Shown: positions 1 to 8,614 of the stretch, in pieces
Position numbering within the stretch: the first letter of the stretch is position 1
Layout: each line of letters opens with the position of its first letter
Origin: Candidatus Nomurabacteria bacterium
GTDB taxonomy: Bacteria > Patescibacteriota > Saccharimonadia > Saccharimonadales > Saccharimonadaceae
DNA: 33,771 nt
Direction of reading: 5' to 3'
Assembly (NCBI GenBank): GCA_031290255.1
Contig: JAITNW010000002.1
Span: forward strand, 1 to 33,771
The notes under the pieces: model-generated
Seen by the model: only the letters and a program-made list of their open reading frames with translations
Told to the model about the DNA's origin: nothing
Databases searched by the model: none
Made by a program: the position numbers and the translations under genes

Positions 1-98
1 AAGATCTTCATGATTATTTTTTCCTCTTTATTATTCTTATGGTAGCGCGACCTTAAGAACTTTGCAAGTCTTTTTTTCTAGTTCTTAGATGTGCGTAA

Positions 99-214
99 GA
101 GAAACCCCCGATACCTAACTCCCAGCATCATTGCGAACCAGTGAAAGCACCCAGAGGGGCTGCTTTCCTGCGTGAGCACTCCTGATGCTGGGGGTTAGGT
201 GTTGGGGGTTTCTC
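99..214 (+). repeat. Family I structured inverted repeat, copy L1
   Basis: Left arm 99-130 pairs with right arm 183-214 over 32 bp with no mismatches other than three G.T (G.U) pairs. Core TTGCGAACCAGTGAAAGCACCCAGAGGGGCTGCTTTCCTGCGTGAGCACTCC is shared with copies at 12.8 and 32.0 kb. Confidence 0.9.
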
Positions 215-278
215 CACAAATCCCATAATACCAAAAACCAGGCACTTGAGTTCTTCTCCCCCCAAAAAGCTCATTAAA

Positions 279-306
279 TTGACTTTATAACGATGTGTGC
301 TATAAC
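279..306 (+). promoter_or_regulatory. Sigma70-like promoter TTGACT-16-TATAAC for the small CDS at 317
   Basis: TTGACT 279-284, 16-nt spacer, TATAAC 301-306, ATG at 317. Confidence 0.6.
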
Positions 307-316
307 GAAAAGATAT

Positions 317-520
317 ATGCCTAAAATAAAACCAACCTACACACCCCAAAAATGCTGGGTCAACAACCAACAAAAAGTCTGCCACCCAGACATCTTCACC
401 GCCGAACAATCCGCCCGCCTCATAGAGCAAGAGCACCATCTACCACCAAACTTCCTACACGCCTACAAATGCGAATACGGCAACCATTACCACCTAGCCA
501 GCTCATCCCCTAAGCATTAA
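317..520 (+). CDS. Small conserved-looking protein with C-terminal AYKCEYGNHYHLAS motif (possible metal-binding Cys/His pattern)
   Basis: ORF 293-520; ATG at 317 preferred because the promoter overlaps 293. Composition is protein-like. Converges with the tig 3' end (11-nt overlap). Confidence 0.6.
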   Translation: MPKIKPTYTPQKCWVNNQQKVCHPDIFTAEQSARLIEQEHHLPPNFLHAYKCEYGNHYHLASSSPKH

Positions 521-1784
521 ACTTAGCCAGCTTCTCCAAAGTCCTATCAATCTTCAAACGATTAGCAATATCCGCAATCACCCTCTCATCTTCAAGCTGC
601 TTCGCCGCATTCTCGTCCTTCTTATAGACTTCCTTAAGCTCAGCAACTTTTTGCGCCACCTCGGCATCATCTACTTTCACATCCAATTCTTTCGCCAGCT
701 CCTGCAAAATAATACTAGCCTTCACGCGATCTTCAGCAATCTTTCGTGCTTCCTCATTCCATTTTTCCTCAGAACTACCAGTTTTCTCCAAGAATTCTTC
801 CACCGTAGCCCCACGCGATCGTACATTCTGCTCCAAATCCTGCCTCAAAGCACTTAACTGATCCGCCACCACAGATTGTGGCGCCTCCACAGTACTCGCC
901 GTCACCAACTCCATCACCAACCCATCCCGGTACTTATCTTCCGCACGTTTCTCCGCCTGAGCAACCAGGTTCTTTTTTATATCAGCTTTCAACTCTTTCA
1001 GGGTCTCAAAAGCCCCAGATTTCTTAGCCAACTCATCATCAATCTTTGGCACCTCCACATCATTCACCTGCTTCACTAGCACCTCAAAAACCGTCTTCGC
1101 CCCAGCCAAATCCTGATTATGGTATTCCTTAGGAAAAGTCAGATCCAGCTCAAACTTATCACCAGCTTCATGTCCAATCACTCCATCCTCAAACCCAGGG
1201 ATAAACTCCCCAGACCCCAGCGCCAGCCTAAAATCCTTAGCCGATCCACCCTCAAAAACCACCCCATCTTTCTTGCCAGCAAAATCAATAATCACCTCAT
1301 CGCCCTTTTTTGACTTCCGCTTCACTACCCTAGGCTCAGCATAACTCTTGGCAATCCGCTCCAGCACATCTGTCACATCTGCTGCTTTCACCTCCACCTT
1401 TTCGCGCTTCGCCTTCAGCTTCTTATAATTCCCCAACTTCACCTCTGGCATAATATCCGAAGTCACAGTGAATTCTGCCATTTCGCCAGGCACATACTTC
1501 ACGATATTCACTTGCGGCATAGAAAGTGGCTGAATCTTTTCCGCCTGAAAGATCGCCGGCAACTTCCCCCGAATCGCGATGTCTAGCGTCTCCGAAGCCA
1601 AATCATTTGGATCCACATGTTGCTCCACCACATTCGCCGGAGCCTTCCCTTTGCGAAATCCAGCCACTTTCGTGCCATTCGCCAAACGCTCCAAAGCTTT
1701 CAGCCTCGCCGGCTCCAAGTCAGATTTAGTAAAATTCACAGTAATTTCTACTGATGTGTTGAGTTTTTTGCTAGATGTCTTCAT
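510..1784 (-). CDS. tig: Trigger factor, ribosome-associated chaperone / PPIase
   Basis: N-terminal ribosome-binding region GFRKGKAP, PPIase FKBP-like region GDEVIIDFAGKKDGVVFEGGSAKDFRLALGSGEFIPGFEDGVIG, C-terminal helical domain. Confidence 0.97.
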   Translation of the reverse strand: MKTSSKKLNTSVEITVNFTKSDLEPARLKALERLANGTKVAGFRKGKAPANVVEQHVDPNDLASETLDIAIRGKLPAIFQAEKIQPLSMPQVNIVKYVPGEMAEFTVTSDIMPEVKLGNYKKLKAKREKVEVKAADVTDVLERIAKSYAEPRVVKRKSKKGDEVIIDFAGKKDGVVFEGGSAKDFRLALGSGEFIPGFEDGVIGHEAGDKFELDLTFPKEYHNQDLAGAKTVFEVLVKQVNDVEVPKIDDELAKKSGAFETLKELKADIKKNLVAQAEKRAEDKYRDGLVMELVTASTVEAPQSVVADQLSALRQDLEQNVRSRGATVEEFLEKTGSSEEKWNEEARKIAEDRVKASIILQELAKELDVKVDDAEVAQKVAELKEVYKKDENAAKQLEDERVIADIANRLKIDRTLEKLAKFNA

Positions 1785-1829
1785 ATTATATGCATAATAT
1801 CATAATCTATGCACCCGCACCACCCCAGA

Positions 1830-3431
1830 TTACTCTGTCACCACTCCTGGGTTATAAGAAGTTCGGAGTTTCCTCACCACTGCCGGCAAACTCGCCTCCA
1901 TCTTGATCCCCGGATTCATAATATTATTCGGATCCAAAATATCTTTCAGTTCACCATAAAATTTCGCTACCTCAAGCTTCATCGCCAAGTTCGTGAACAC
2001 CGCCTTGAGCCTACCCTCCGGCGCACCACCCGCGAGCGAGCCACCACAAAACGTCACCATCTTTGAATAATCCCGCATAAACGCCAGCGCAAATTGCCTA
2101 CCCGGCACCGAAGAAAGATCCACCTTCGGCCGAATACTATAATAATTCGTCAGTGCCGATCCAAACACCGGCAACTTGATCTCATATTTATCAGCAAGCA
2201 CCGGCACCATATCATAATAATCCACCAACCGATTTGGCGGGATATACGCATCGTCCACCAACGGCACGCGCACGCTTTTGAACCCATCATTCAGATAAAT
2301 CGAAAGAATCGATTTCAGCTCCACAAATTCATCATAATTATTTTCATCAGATACCGCAATCTTCGTCTTACCCTGCAGAATCTTATTCAGTTTCTTCACT
2401 TTTCGCGCCCGCCTCCGCATATTCACGTCGTCAAACGCTGCCATCACAAGCATACCGTTTTCTGGCAACTTCTTAAACATCTTCAGCTGCTTACTCCCTT
2501 CGCTTGCCTCCTTAAATAACAGCACATCGTAAGTATTTAGCTCGGATGGCGCAAGTCCAGAAATTGCATGCGATATTCTCAGCGCATGCTTAACATCATT
2601 TGCAAGCATCGCTACATATTGAGGTTTCTCAGCTATCAAATCGCAACTCATAATTAGCTCCGTGACCACTCCAAGCGTACCCTGTGATCCATACAGCACT
2701 GGCAAAATATCAAAAACACCGTTCTTTTGCTTGCACTTCGTAATCAGCGGATAACCACTAAGATTTGTCCCGGGATCTGGTATCGCACGGATAGCCTTCT
2801 CATTATTCGTAATGAGCATATCCACTTTACGGTAAATCTCTCCCTCAAATCCTCGCTCGGCCTTTTTCCGCTCCAATGCCCTAGGTTTAAGCGCAACGGT
2901 CTGAATCACGTCACCGCTGCTAAGTACCACCTCAGCCTGACTCACATAATTCGCAATCGAACCATACTTATGAGACATACTGCCCGAAAAATGATTCGCC
3001 ACCATCCCACCAATTGTAAGACTTGGATTGCCATTCAGTGGTAACGTCAGCCCGTGCAAAGCCAGAGCCGATTGCAATTCGCCCAACTTTACTCCTGCCT
3101 GCAACCTCACTAGTCTCTGCCGCGGGTCAATCTCCAGAATCCGATTCATTTTCTCCATAGAAATTATAATTCCCGACCCAATTGCCGCACCCGTCTCATC
3201 CAGCCCCGTACCGCGCACAGTAATTGGCAAACTCACATTCTTAATCGCGAGCTGATTAGAAAATTTCACAAGCTTGCGAATATCATCAGTATTCTTCGGC
3301 ACCGCCACCACTCTCGGATACATCTTGAGCACCGAGCGATCCGTAGCATAAGCCATCAGCACCAAAGGCGCACTATAAACCGTGCCAACAATATGCTGAT
3401 TCAAATATTTCGCAATTCTATTCATGACCAC
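1830..3431 (-). CDS. FAD-binding oxidoreductase (FAD-linked oxidase, GlcD/PCMH-like)
   Basis: PRVVAVPKNTDDIRKLVKFSNQ, PITVRGTGLDETGAAIGSGIIISMEKMNRI, NPSLTIGGMVANHFSGSMSHKYGSI motifs of FAD_binding_4; C-terminal NIMNPG motif. Confidence 0.92.
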   Translation of the reverse strand: MVMNRIAKYLNQHIVGTVYSAPLVLMAYATDRSVLKMYPRVVAVPKNTDDIRKLVKFSNQLAIKNVSLPITVRGTGLDETGAAIGSGIIISMEKMNRILEIDPRQRLVRLQAGVKLGELQSALALHGLTLPLNGNPSLTIGGMVANHFSGSMSHKYGSIANYVSQAEVVLSSGDVIQTVALKPRALERKKAERGFEGEIYRKVDMLITNNEKAIRAIPDPGTNLSGYPLITKCKQKNGVFDILPVLYGSQGTLGVVTELIMSCDLIAEKPQYVAMLANDVKHALRISHAISGLAPSELNTYDVLLFKEASEGSKQLKMFKKLPENGMLVMAAFDDVNMRRRARKVKKLNKILQGKTKIAVSDENNYDEFVELKSILSIYLNDGFKSVRVPLVDDAYIPPNRLVDYYDMVPVLADKYEIKLPVFGSALTNYYSIRPKVDLSSVPGRQFALAFMRDYSKMVTFCGGSLAGGAPEGRLKAVFTNLAMKLEVAKFYGELKDILDPNNIMNPGIKMEASLPAVVRKLRTSYNPGVVTE

Positions 3432-3467
3432 CCATTTCTATGTTCTAGTTTAGCATAAGTTTTTTGT

Positions 3468-4631
3468 TTAGCCCAGAATCTTTTTCATGACGTCAATCGT
3501 CTTGTCGACATCCTCTTCTCGGATATGGTACCCCAAAGAAAACCTAATTAGTGGCGGGTACTTCTTCACATGGTCAAGGTAATAATGTGCGCAAAAATAT
3601 CCCGTCCGCACCATAATATTCTCACGACTCAGCGCCTCCCCCACCATATGCGAATCCAGCCCCTTAATATAAAACGATATCGTGGGATTTACTTTATGAT
3701 TTACCATATGCACCTTAGGTTGCGCACTCAAAAAATCATAAAGTTTCTGCGTCCGCTCTGCCAAGTTCTTTCGATCCTGCGTACCAATGCCATTCAGCCA
3801 ACGAATCGCCTCACCAAGCGCCACAATCTCCCCCCAAGCCTGCAAGCCTGCCTCAAACTTGGTATAAGCATGGTTCGCCGAATTTGCGGACAACTCATAA
3901 CTATTAAGTTCCACATCATCCACCATCCCACCCCCAATAAATGTCGTATCAATTTTCTTAAACAAATCCCGCCTCACCACCATCACTCCAAGCGACGGTG
4001 CATACATCTTATGTGCCGAAAAACAAACCGCATCCGCCTCAGTCTTCTGCAAAATCTCCGCACTATGCCCCATCGCCTGCGCCGCATCAATAACAATTAC
4101 CCCACCACCCTTATGCACTGCCTTCACGACTTCCTCAATATTTTGCAATCTTCTTCCGTCTACATTCGAGGCACAGTTTAGTACCACCAGCGCCTTATGA
4201 AAGTCATAGCCCTTCACCGGTACCGAGCCATCGTCATTCCGGGTAGTCACCACCCTTTCCACCCCATTTTTCTTTGCATATGCCATCGTCGCAAGAAACG
4301 GCGAATTATGCTCAATATCAGAAGTCACCACTTTGTCAAAAAGCTCTGGCTTGATCTGGCTTAGCAACAAATTAATCCCATAAGTAGTATTAAGCGTATA
4401 AGACACCACATAATCCTTCGCCTTCAACCCCAAATACTTCAATACCAGCGCCCGCGTCTCCTCTACCTTCTCATCAGTCTCCCTCCCCCACCGATATTTC
4501 ACCCTCTCCCCGCAAGAATTATGCCGAGTATAATAACCATTCAGCGCATCAATCACACACCTTGGCCTCAAAGACTGGCAAGCCCCATCCAAATAAACCT
4601 CCCCCTCCCCCAAATAATCAAAATCATCCAT
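3468..4631 (-). CDS. Class V aminotransferase / cysteine desulfurase (SufS/NifS-like)
   Basis: PLP-Lys motif AVCFSAHKMYAPSLGVMVVRR; IDAAQAMGHS; C-terminal RTGYFCAHYYL with putative active-site Cys. Confidence 0.92.
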   Translation of the reverse strand: MDDFDYLGEGEVYLDGACQSLRPRCVIDALNGYYTRHNSCGERVKYRWGRETDEKVEETRALVLKYLGLKAKDYVVSYTLNTTYGINLLLSQIKPELFDKVVTSDIEHNSPFLATMAYAKKNGVERVVTTRNDDGSVPVKGYDFHKALVVLNCASNVDGRRLQNIEEVVKAVHKGGGVIVIDAAQAMGHSAEILQKTEADAVCFSAHKMYAPSLGVMVVRRDLFKKIDTTFIGGGMVDDVELNSYELSANSANHAYTKFEAGLQAWGEIVALGEAIRWLNGIGTQDRKNLAERTQKLYDFLSAQPKVHMVNHKVNPTISFYIKGLDSHMVGEALSRENIMVRTGYFCAHYYLDHVKKYPPLIRFSLGYHIREEDVDKTIDVMKKILG

Positions 4632-4666
4632 ACATCTATAATAGCACAGACAAAAATCAAAAAACA

Positions 4667-4752
4667 GAACGGGCGACAGAGTCTAGGGGCCTCCCCAGAA
4701 AGAAAATTTCTTAAATTTTTTTCTGGGGAAAAGACTCTAGCAGGCCCCGTTC
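4667..4752 (+). repeat. Family II small hairpin element, copy A (diverged)
   Basis: Nested inverted repeats GAACGGG/CCCGTTC, AGAGTCT/AGACTCT, TCCCCAGAAA/TTTCTGGGGA; same layout as copies B-E with compensatory substitutions. Confidence 0.85.
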
Positions 4753-4770
4753 AGTATAAGTATATTGTGG

Positions 4771-7700
4771 CTACTCTATCTCAGCGATCTCATCCTCAGT
4801 AGGAATATCCGACTCCGCAGCCCCTTCAGCATAAACAGCCAAAGGCTCCACACCAGTACCCACAGGAATCTTGCGCCCAATAATCACATTCTCCTTGAGA
4901 CCCTTCAGATGATCTACGCGACCCTGAATCGCCGAATTGATCAGCACACGCGTAGTATCCTGGAAAGATGCCGCCGACAAGAACGAGTCTGAGTAGATAG
5001 CAACTTTGGAAATACCCAGTAGCATTTGCACAAACGTCGCCTGCTCCTTACCTTCAGCCTCCAACCTACGATTCGCATCAAGCACCACCGCTCGGCTCAT
5101 AATGTCCCCAGCTACAAACGGCGAATCACCCGGCTCCTCAATCATCACGCGCGAGAACATCTGGCGCACGATAATCTCAAGGTGCTTAGCAGAAATCTCA
5201 TGACCCTGAGCAGCGTAAATTGCCAAAATATCATTCACGATATAGCGCTCAGTCGCTGGAATACCTTTGTACTTCATCAAATCTTGCAAATTGAGCGAAC
5301 CCTCAGAAATCCGATCGCCAATCAGCACACTTTCGCCAGACTTTACAGTAAGAGCATAGTCGGACGGAATTTCAATCTTCACTGGCGCACCCGCCCCTGC
5401 CACCATCACAATCTCATTCTCCGTCAGCTCCACAATCCCATCAAATGGCGCCACGATTGGCTCAGCACCTTTCGCCTTACTAGCAATTACATCGCCAGCT
5501 TTCACGGAAGCGCCGTCTTTTACTTTTGATTTACGTCCATCCAGCGCAATTCTCTCTACCTCGCCAGCTTCAGGAGTAATCTGCACGACATTATAGCGTC
5601 CTTCTTCCCAAATATTCACAATACCGCTAATTGTAGCCATATAAGCTTGCCCCTTTGGCGCGCGCGCCTCCAGAAGTTCCTCAACCCGAGGCAAACCACG
5701 CGAAATCGCACCAGAGCCAGCCACACCAGAGCTATGCTTTGTATCGAGCGTCAGCTGTGTACCAGGCTCACCCACAGATTGTGCCGCAATCACACCCACC
5801 GGCTCATGTAGAGCCACCGTGCGACGCGTCGACATATCAATACCGTAAGCCTTCAAAGGCACCCCATTTGCGCACTCAGTAGTAAGAATACTCTGAATAG
5901 TTGCACCATCAATAGTATCGTCCGCCGCAATCTGATCCGCTACATCCTTAGTAATTAGCTCATCTACATCCAAGCCATACTTCTCAATCTTTTCTGCTGA
6001 ATAGCGCCCAATAATTCGACTCGCAAAGTCAATACCGGTATATTCGCTCTCATGCTTAAAGACCCTAAAACCTGGATCAGCCGCACCGTCTTCTACAGTA
6101 AATACATCTTGTGACACATCTACCAGGCGACGAGTAAGATATCCGGAATCAGCCGTACGTAGCGCAGTAGACACCTGCCCCTGACGCGCACCACGAGTTG
6201 CAATAAACGATTCAAGAGTATTCAGACCCTTCTTGTAACTTGACTTCACCGGAAGCTCAATCTCACGGTTAAACACGTCCACCATGATACCAATCGCTGC
6301 AGACGCAAGCTTAATATTACTTGCCGAACCACGCGCACCAGAGTTAACCATAATTGAGACATTCGTATCAAGCAATGCCAAATTATTTTTGACCAAATCG
6401 CCGATCTTGTTATCCACCTCTCGCCAAGCTGCTACCGTCAAACGGTAACGTTCGTCATCGGTAATCAACCCTTCATCAAACTGCTCAGAAATCATCGCCG
6501 CCTTACCTTCACCCTCAGCCAGCAACACATCCACCTCTGGATAAGTTGGATAATCGTCCTTTGAGGTCGATACCGCTGCAATTGTCTCATATTCAAAAGC
6601 GAGATCCTTGATAGCGTCAGCAGTTTCCACCGTAACATCCGCACCGAACTGATTCATCACGTCGGCCATCACCTTTTTCAAGTGCTTAGAGTTCTGCACG
6701 TCATTATCATAAGGATAATCCTTTGGCAACACTTCATTAAAGAATACTCGCCCAAGCGTAGTATCGCGCTTTTTGCCCTTAGTATGTACCCGAATCGGCG
6801 TTTGGAGCTGAATTATCCCCATATCGTATGCCAACTCTGCCTCGTATACGCTCGTATAGGCTTTGCGTTCAGTCTGCGCCGATGGTTTTTCATAAGTAAG
6901 ATAGTAATTACCAAGTACCACGTCCTGAGAAATCGACAATACTGGCGCACCATCTGCTGGCTTCAGCAAGTTCTTGCCTGCCGTCATCAGCTCTCTAGCT
7001 TCAGCCTGCGCCTCCGCAGACAGCGGCAAATGTACAGCCATTTGGTCACCGTCATAGTCAGCATTAAAACCATTCGCCACGAGCGGATGTAGCTGAATCG
7101 CCTTACCGTCAATCAATTTTGGCTGGAAAGCCTGCACCGACAAACGGTGAAGTGACGGCGCACGGTTTAGTAGCACATATTTGCCCTTAATCACTTCGTC
7201 AAGTGCATCCCAAATGATAATCTCGCCCTGTTCAATCAAACGAGTCGCAGCACGAATATTTGCCGCATGTTCGCCAGTAATCAGCCAGCTAATCACAAAG
7301 GGCTTAAATAGCTCAAGCGCCATCTGCTTCGGCAATCCACATTCATGAATCCGCAGTTCAGGGCCCACCACAATCACCGAGCGACCAGAGTAATCCACGC
7401 GCTTACCCAGCAAGTTCTGACGGAAACGCCCCTGCTTGCCCTTTAAAAGATCCGAAAGGCTCTTCAGCTTACGGCGTCCATTCTGAGAATTCGCCGTTCG
7501 TCCGCCATGAGAAGCATTGTTGTCAATCAGCGCATCCACTGCCTCTTGCAGCATCCGCATCTCATTCCTACAAATTACCTCTGGCGCATTCAAATCAATC
7601 AATTTTTTCAAGCGGTTATTACGGTTAATCACGCGACGATAAAGATCATTAAGATCTGAAGTTGCAAAGCGCCCACCAGCCAAAGAAATCATCGGGCGCA

Positions 7701-8613
7701 GATCTGGAGGAATCACCGGAATCACATTGAGCGTCAGGTCGGTTGGCTTAATCCCCGCAGACAGCATGCCTTCAAGCACCTTTAATCGCTTAATAATCTT
7801 CTTTTCTTTCTGCCCCTTAGCACTCTCTGCCTCTTCCTCAAGTTCAGCAATCAGCACAGACAAATCAATATTCTCAAGCATCTTTTTCACAGCCGAAGCT
7901 CCCATCCCAACCGTAATCAGCTCTTCATATTCATCTTCAAGATTACGATAATCAGCCTCGCTAATTATCGAACCTTTTACAAAACTGTCTAATTTTGCTT
8001 TTCTATCAGCATAATTGGTGTCAACCTCTTCTATTTCTTTACTTTGCGCCTCAGCCAAAGCTTTCACATCCGCCGTTTCCGACTTTGCCTCTGCTTCATA
8101 GCGAATTTTGATCGCTTGCCTTGCCGCGTCAGTCTCAGCTTCAAGATCAGCCAGCTTCTTCTCAGCTTCTTCCGCCTTTACGTCAGTAATCAAGTAAGCT
8201 GCAAAATACACAACTTTCTCGATATTTTTGACGGTTAAGTTCAAAAGTAAGCTCAGTGCCGACGGGGTACCACGCATAAACCAAATATGTGCCACTGGTG
8301 CCGCCAAGCTAATATGTCCCATCCGCTCACGTCGAGTAATACTCTTTGTGACCAAATTTCCCTCTTTGTCCACCGCAGCTTCACGCGAACGCACACCTTT
8401 AAGCTTCGAATCGTTTGGATTGATATCTTTAACTGGTCCGAAAATCCTCTCACAAAACAAACCATCACGTTCAGGTTTTTGCGTCCGGTAATTGATGGTC
8501 TCTGGCTTCAAAACTTCGCCATAGCTCCAATTTAGTATATCTTCACTGCTCGCCACCGATAGACGAATCGAGTCAAAATCAGTTGCGCTAATAAAATTAT
8601 CTTGCCAAGCCAT
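4771..8613 (-). CDS. rpoC: DNA-directed RNA polymerase subunit beta'
   Basis: Catalytic NADYDGDQMAVHLPLS, GKRVDYSGRSVIVVGP, EPVGVIAAQSVGEPGTQLTL; follows rpoB. Confidence 0.98.
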   Translation of the reverse strand: MAWQDNFISATDFDSIRLSVASSEDILNWSYGEVLKPETINYRTQKPERDGLFCERIFGPVKDINPNDSKLKGVRSREAAVDKEGNLVTKSITRRERMGHISLAAPVAHIWFMRGTPSALSLLLNLTVKNIEKVVYFAAYLITDVKAEEAEKKLADLEAETDAARQAIKIRYEAEAKSETADVKALAEAQSKEIEEVDTNYADRKAKLDSFVKGSIISEADYRNLEDEYEELITVGMGASAVKKMLENIDLSVLIAELEEEAESAKGQKEKKIIKRLKVLEGMLSAGIKPTDLTLNVIPVIPPDLRPMISLAGGRFATSDLNDLYRRVINRNNRLKKLIDLNAPEVICRNEMRMLQEAVDALIDNNASHGGRTANSQNGRRKLKSLSDLLKGKQGRFRQNLLGKRVDYSGRSVIVVGPELRIHECGLPKQMALELFKPFVISWLITGEHAANIRAATRLIEQGEIIIWDALDEVIKGKYVLLNRAPSLHRLSVQAFQPKLIDGKAIQLHPLVANGFNADYDGDQMAVHLPLSAEAQAEARELMTAGKNLLKPADGAPVLSISQDVVLGNYYLTYEKPSAQTERKAYTSVYEAELAYDMGIIQLQTPIRVHTKGKKRDTTLGRVFFNEVLPKDYPYDNDVQNSKHLKKVMADVMNQFGADVTVETADAIKDLAFEYETIAAVSTSKDDYPTYPEVDVLLAEGEGKAAMISEQFDEGLITDDERYRLTVAAWREVDNKIGDLVKNNLALLDTNVSIMVNSGARGSASNIKLASAAIGIMVDVFNREIELPVKSSYKKGLNTLESFIATRGARQGQVSTALRTADSGYLTRRLVDVSQDVFTVEDGAADPGFRVFKHESEYTGIDFASRIIGRYSAEKIEKYGLDVDELITKDVADQIAADDTIDGATIQSILTTECANGVPLKAYGIDMSTRRTVALHEPVGVIAAQSVGEPGTQLTLDTKHSSGVAGSGAISRGLPRVEELLEARAPKGQAYMATISGIVNIWEEGRYNVVQITPEAGEVERIALDGRKSKVKDGASVKAGDVIASKAKGAEPIVAPFDGIVELTENEIVMVAGAGAPVKIEIPSDYALTVKSGESVLIGDRISEGSLNLQDLMKYKGIPATERYIVNDILAIYAAQGHEISAKHLEIIVRQMFSRVMIEEPGDSPFVAGDIMSRAVVLDANRRLEAEGKEQATFVQMLLGISKVAIYSDSFLSAASFQDTTRVLINSAIQGRVDHLKGLKENVIIGRKIPVGTGVEPLAVYAEGAAESDIPTEDEIAEIE

Positions 8614-8614
8614 A

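Noticed and set aside
99-214. Family I as integron attC sites
   Set aside because: Long imperfect hairpins recall attC, but no RYYYAAC/GTTRRRY simple-site pair, integrase or cassette array is visible.
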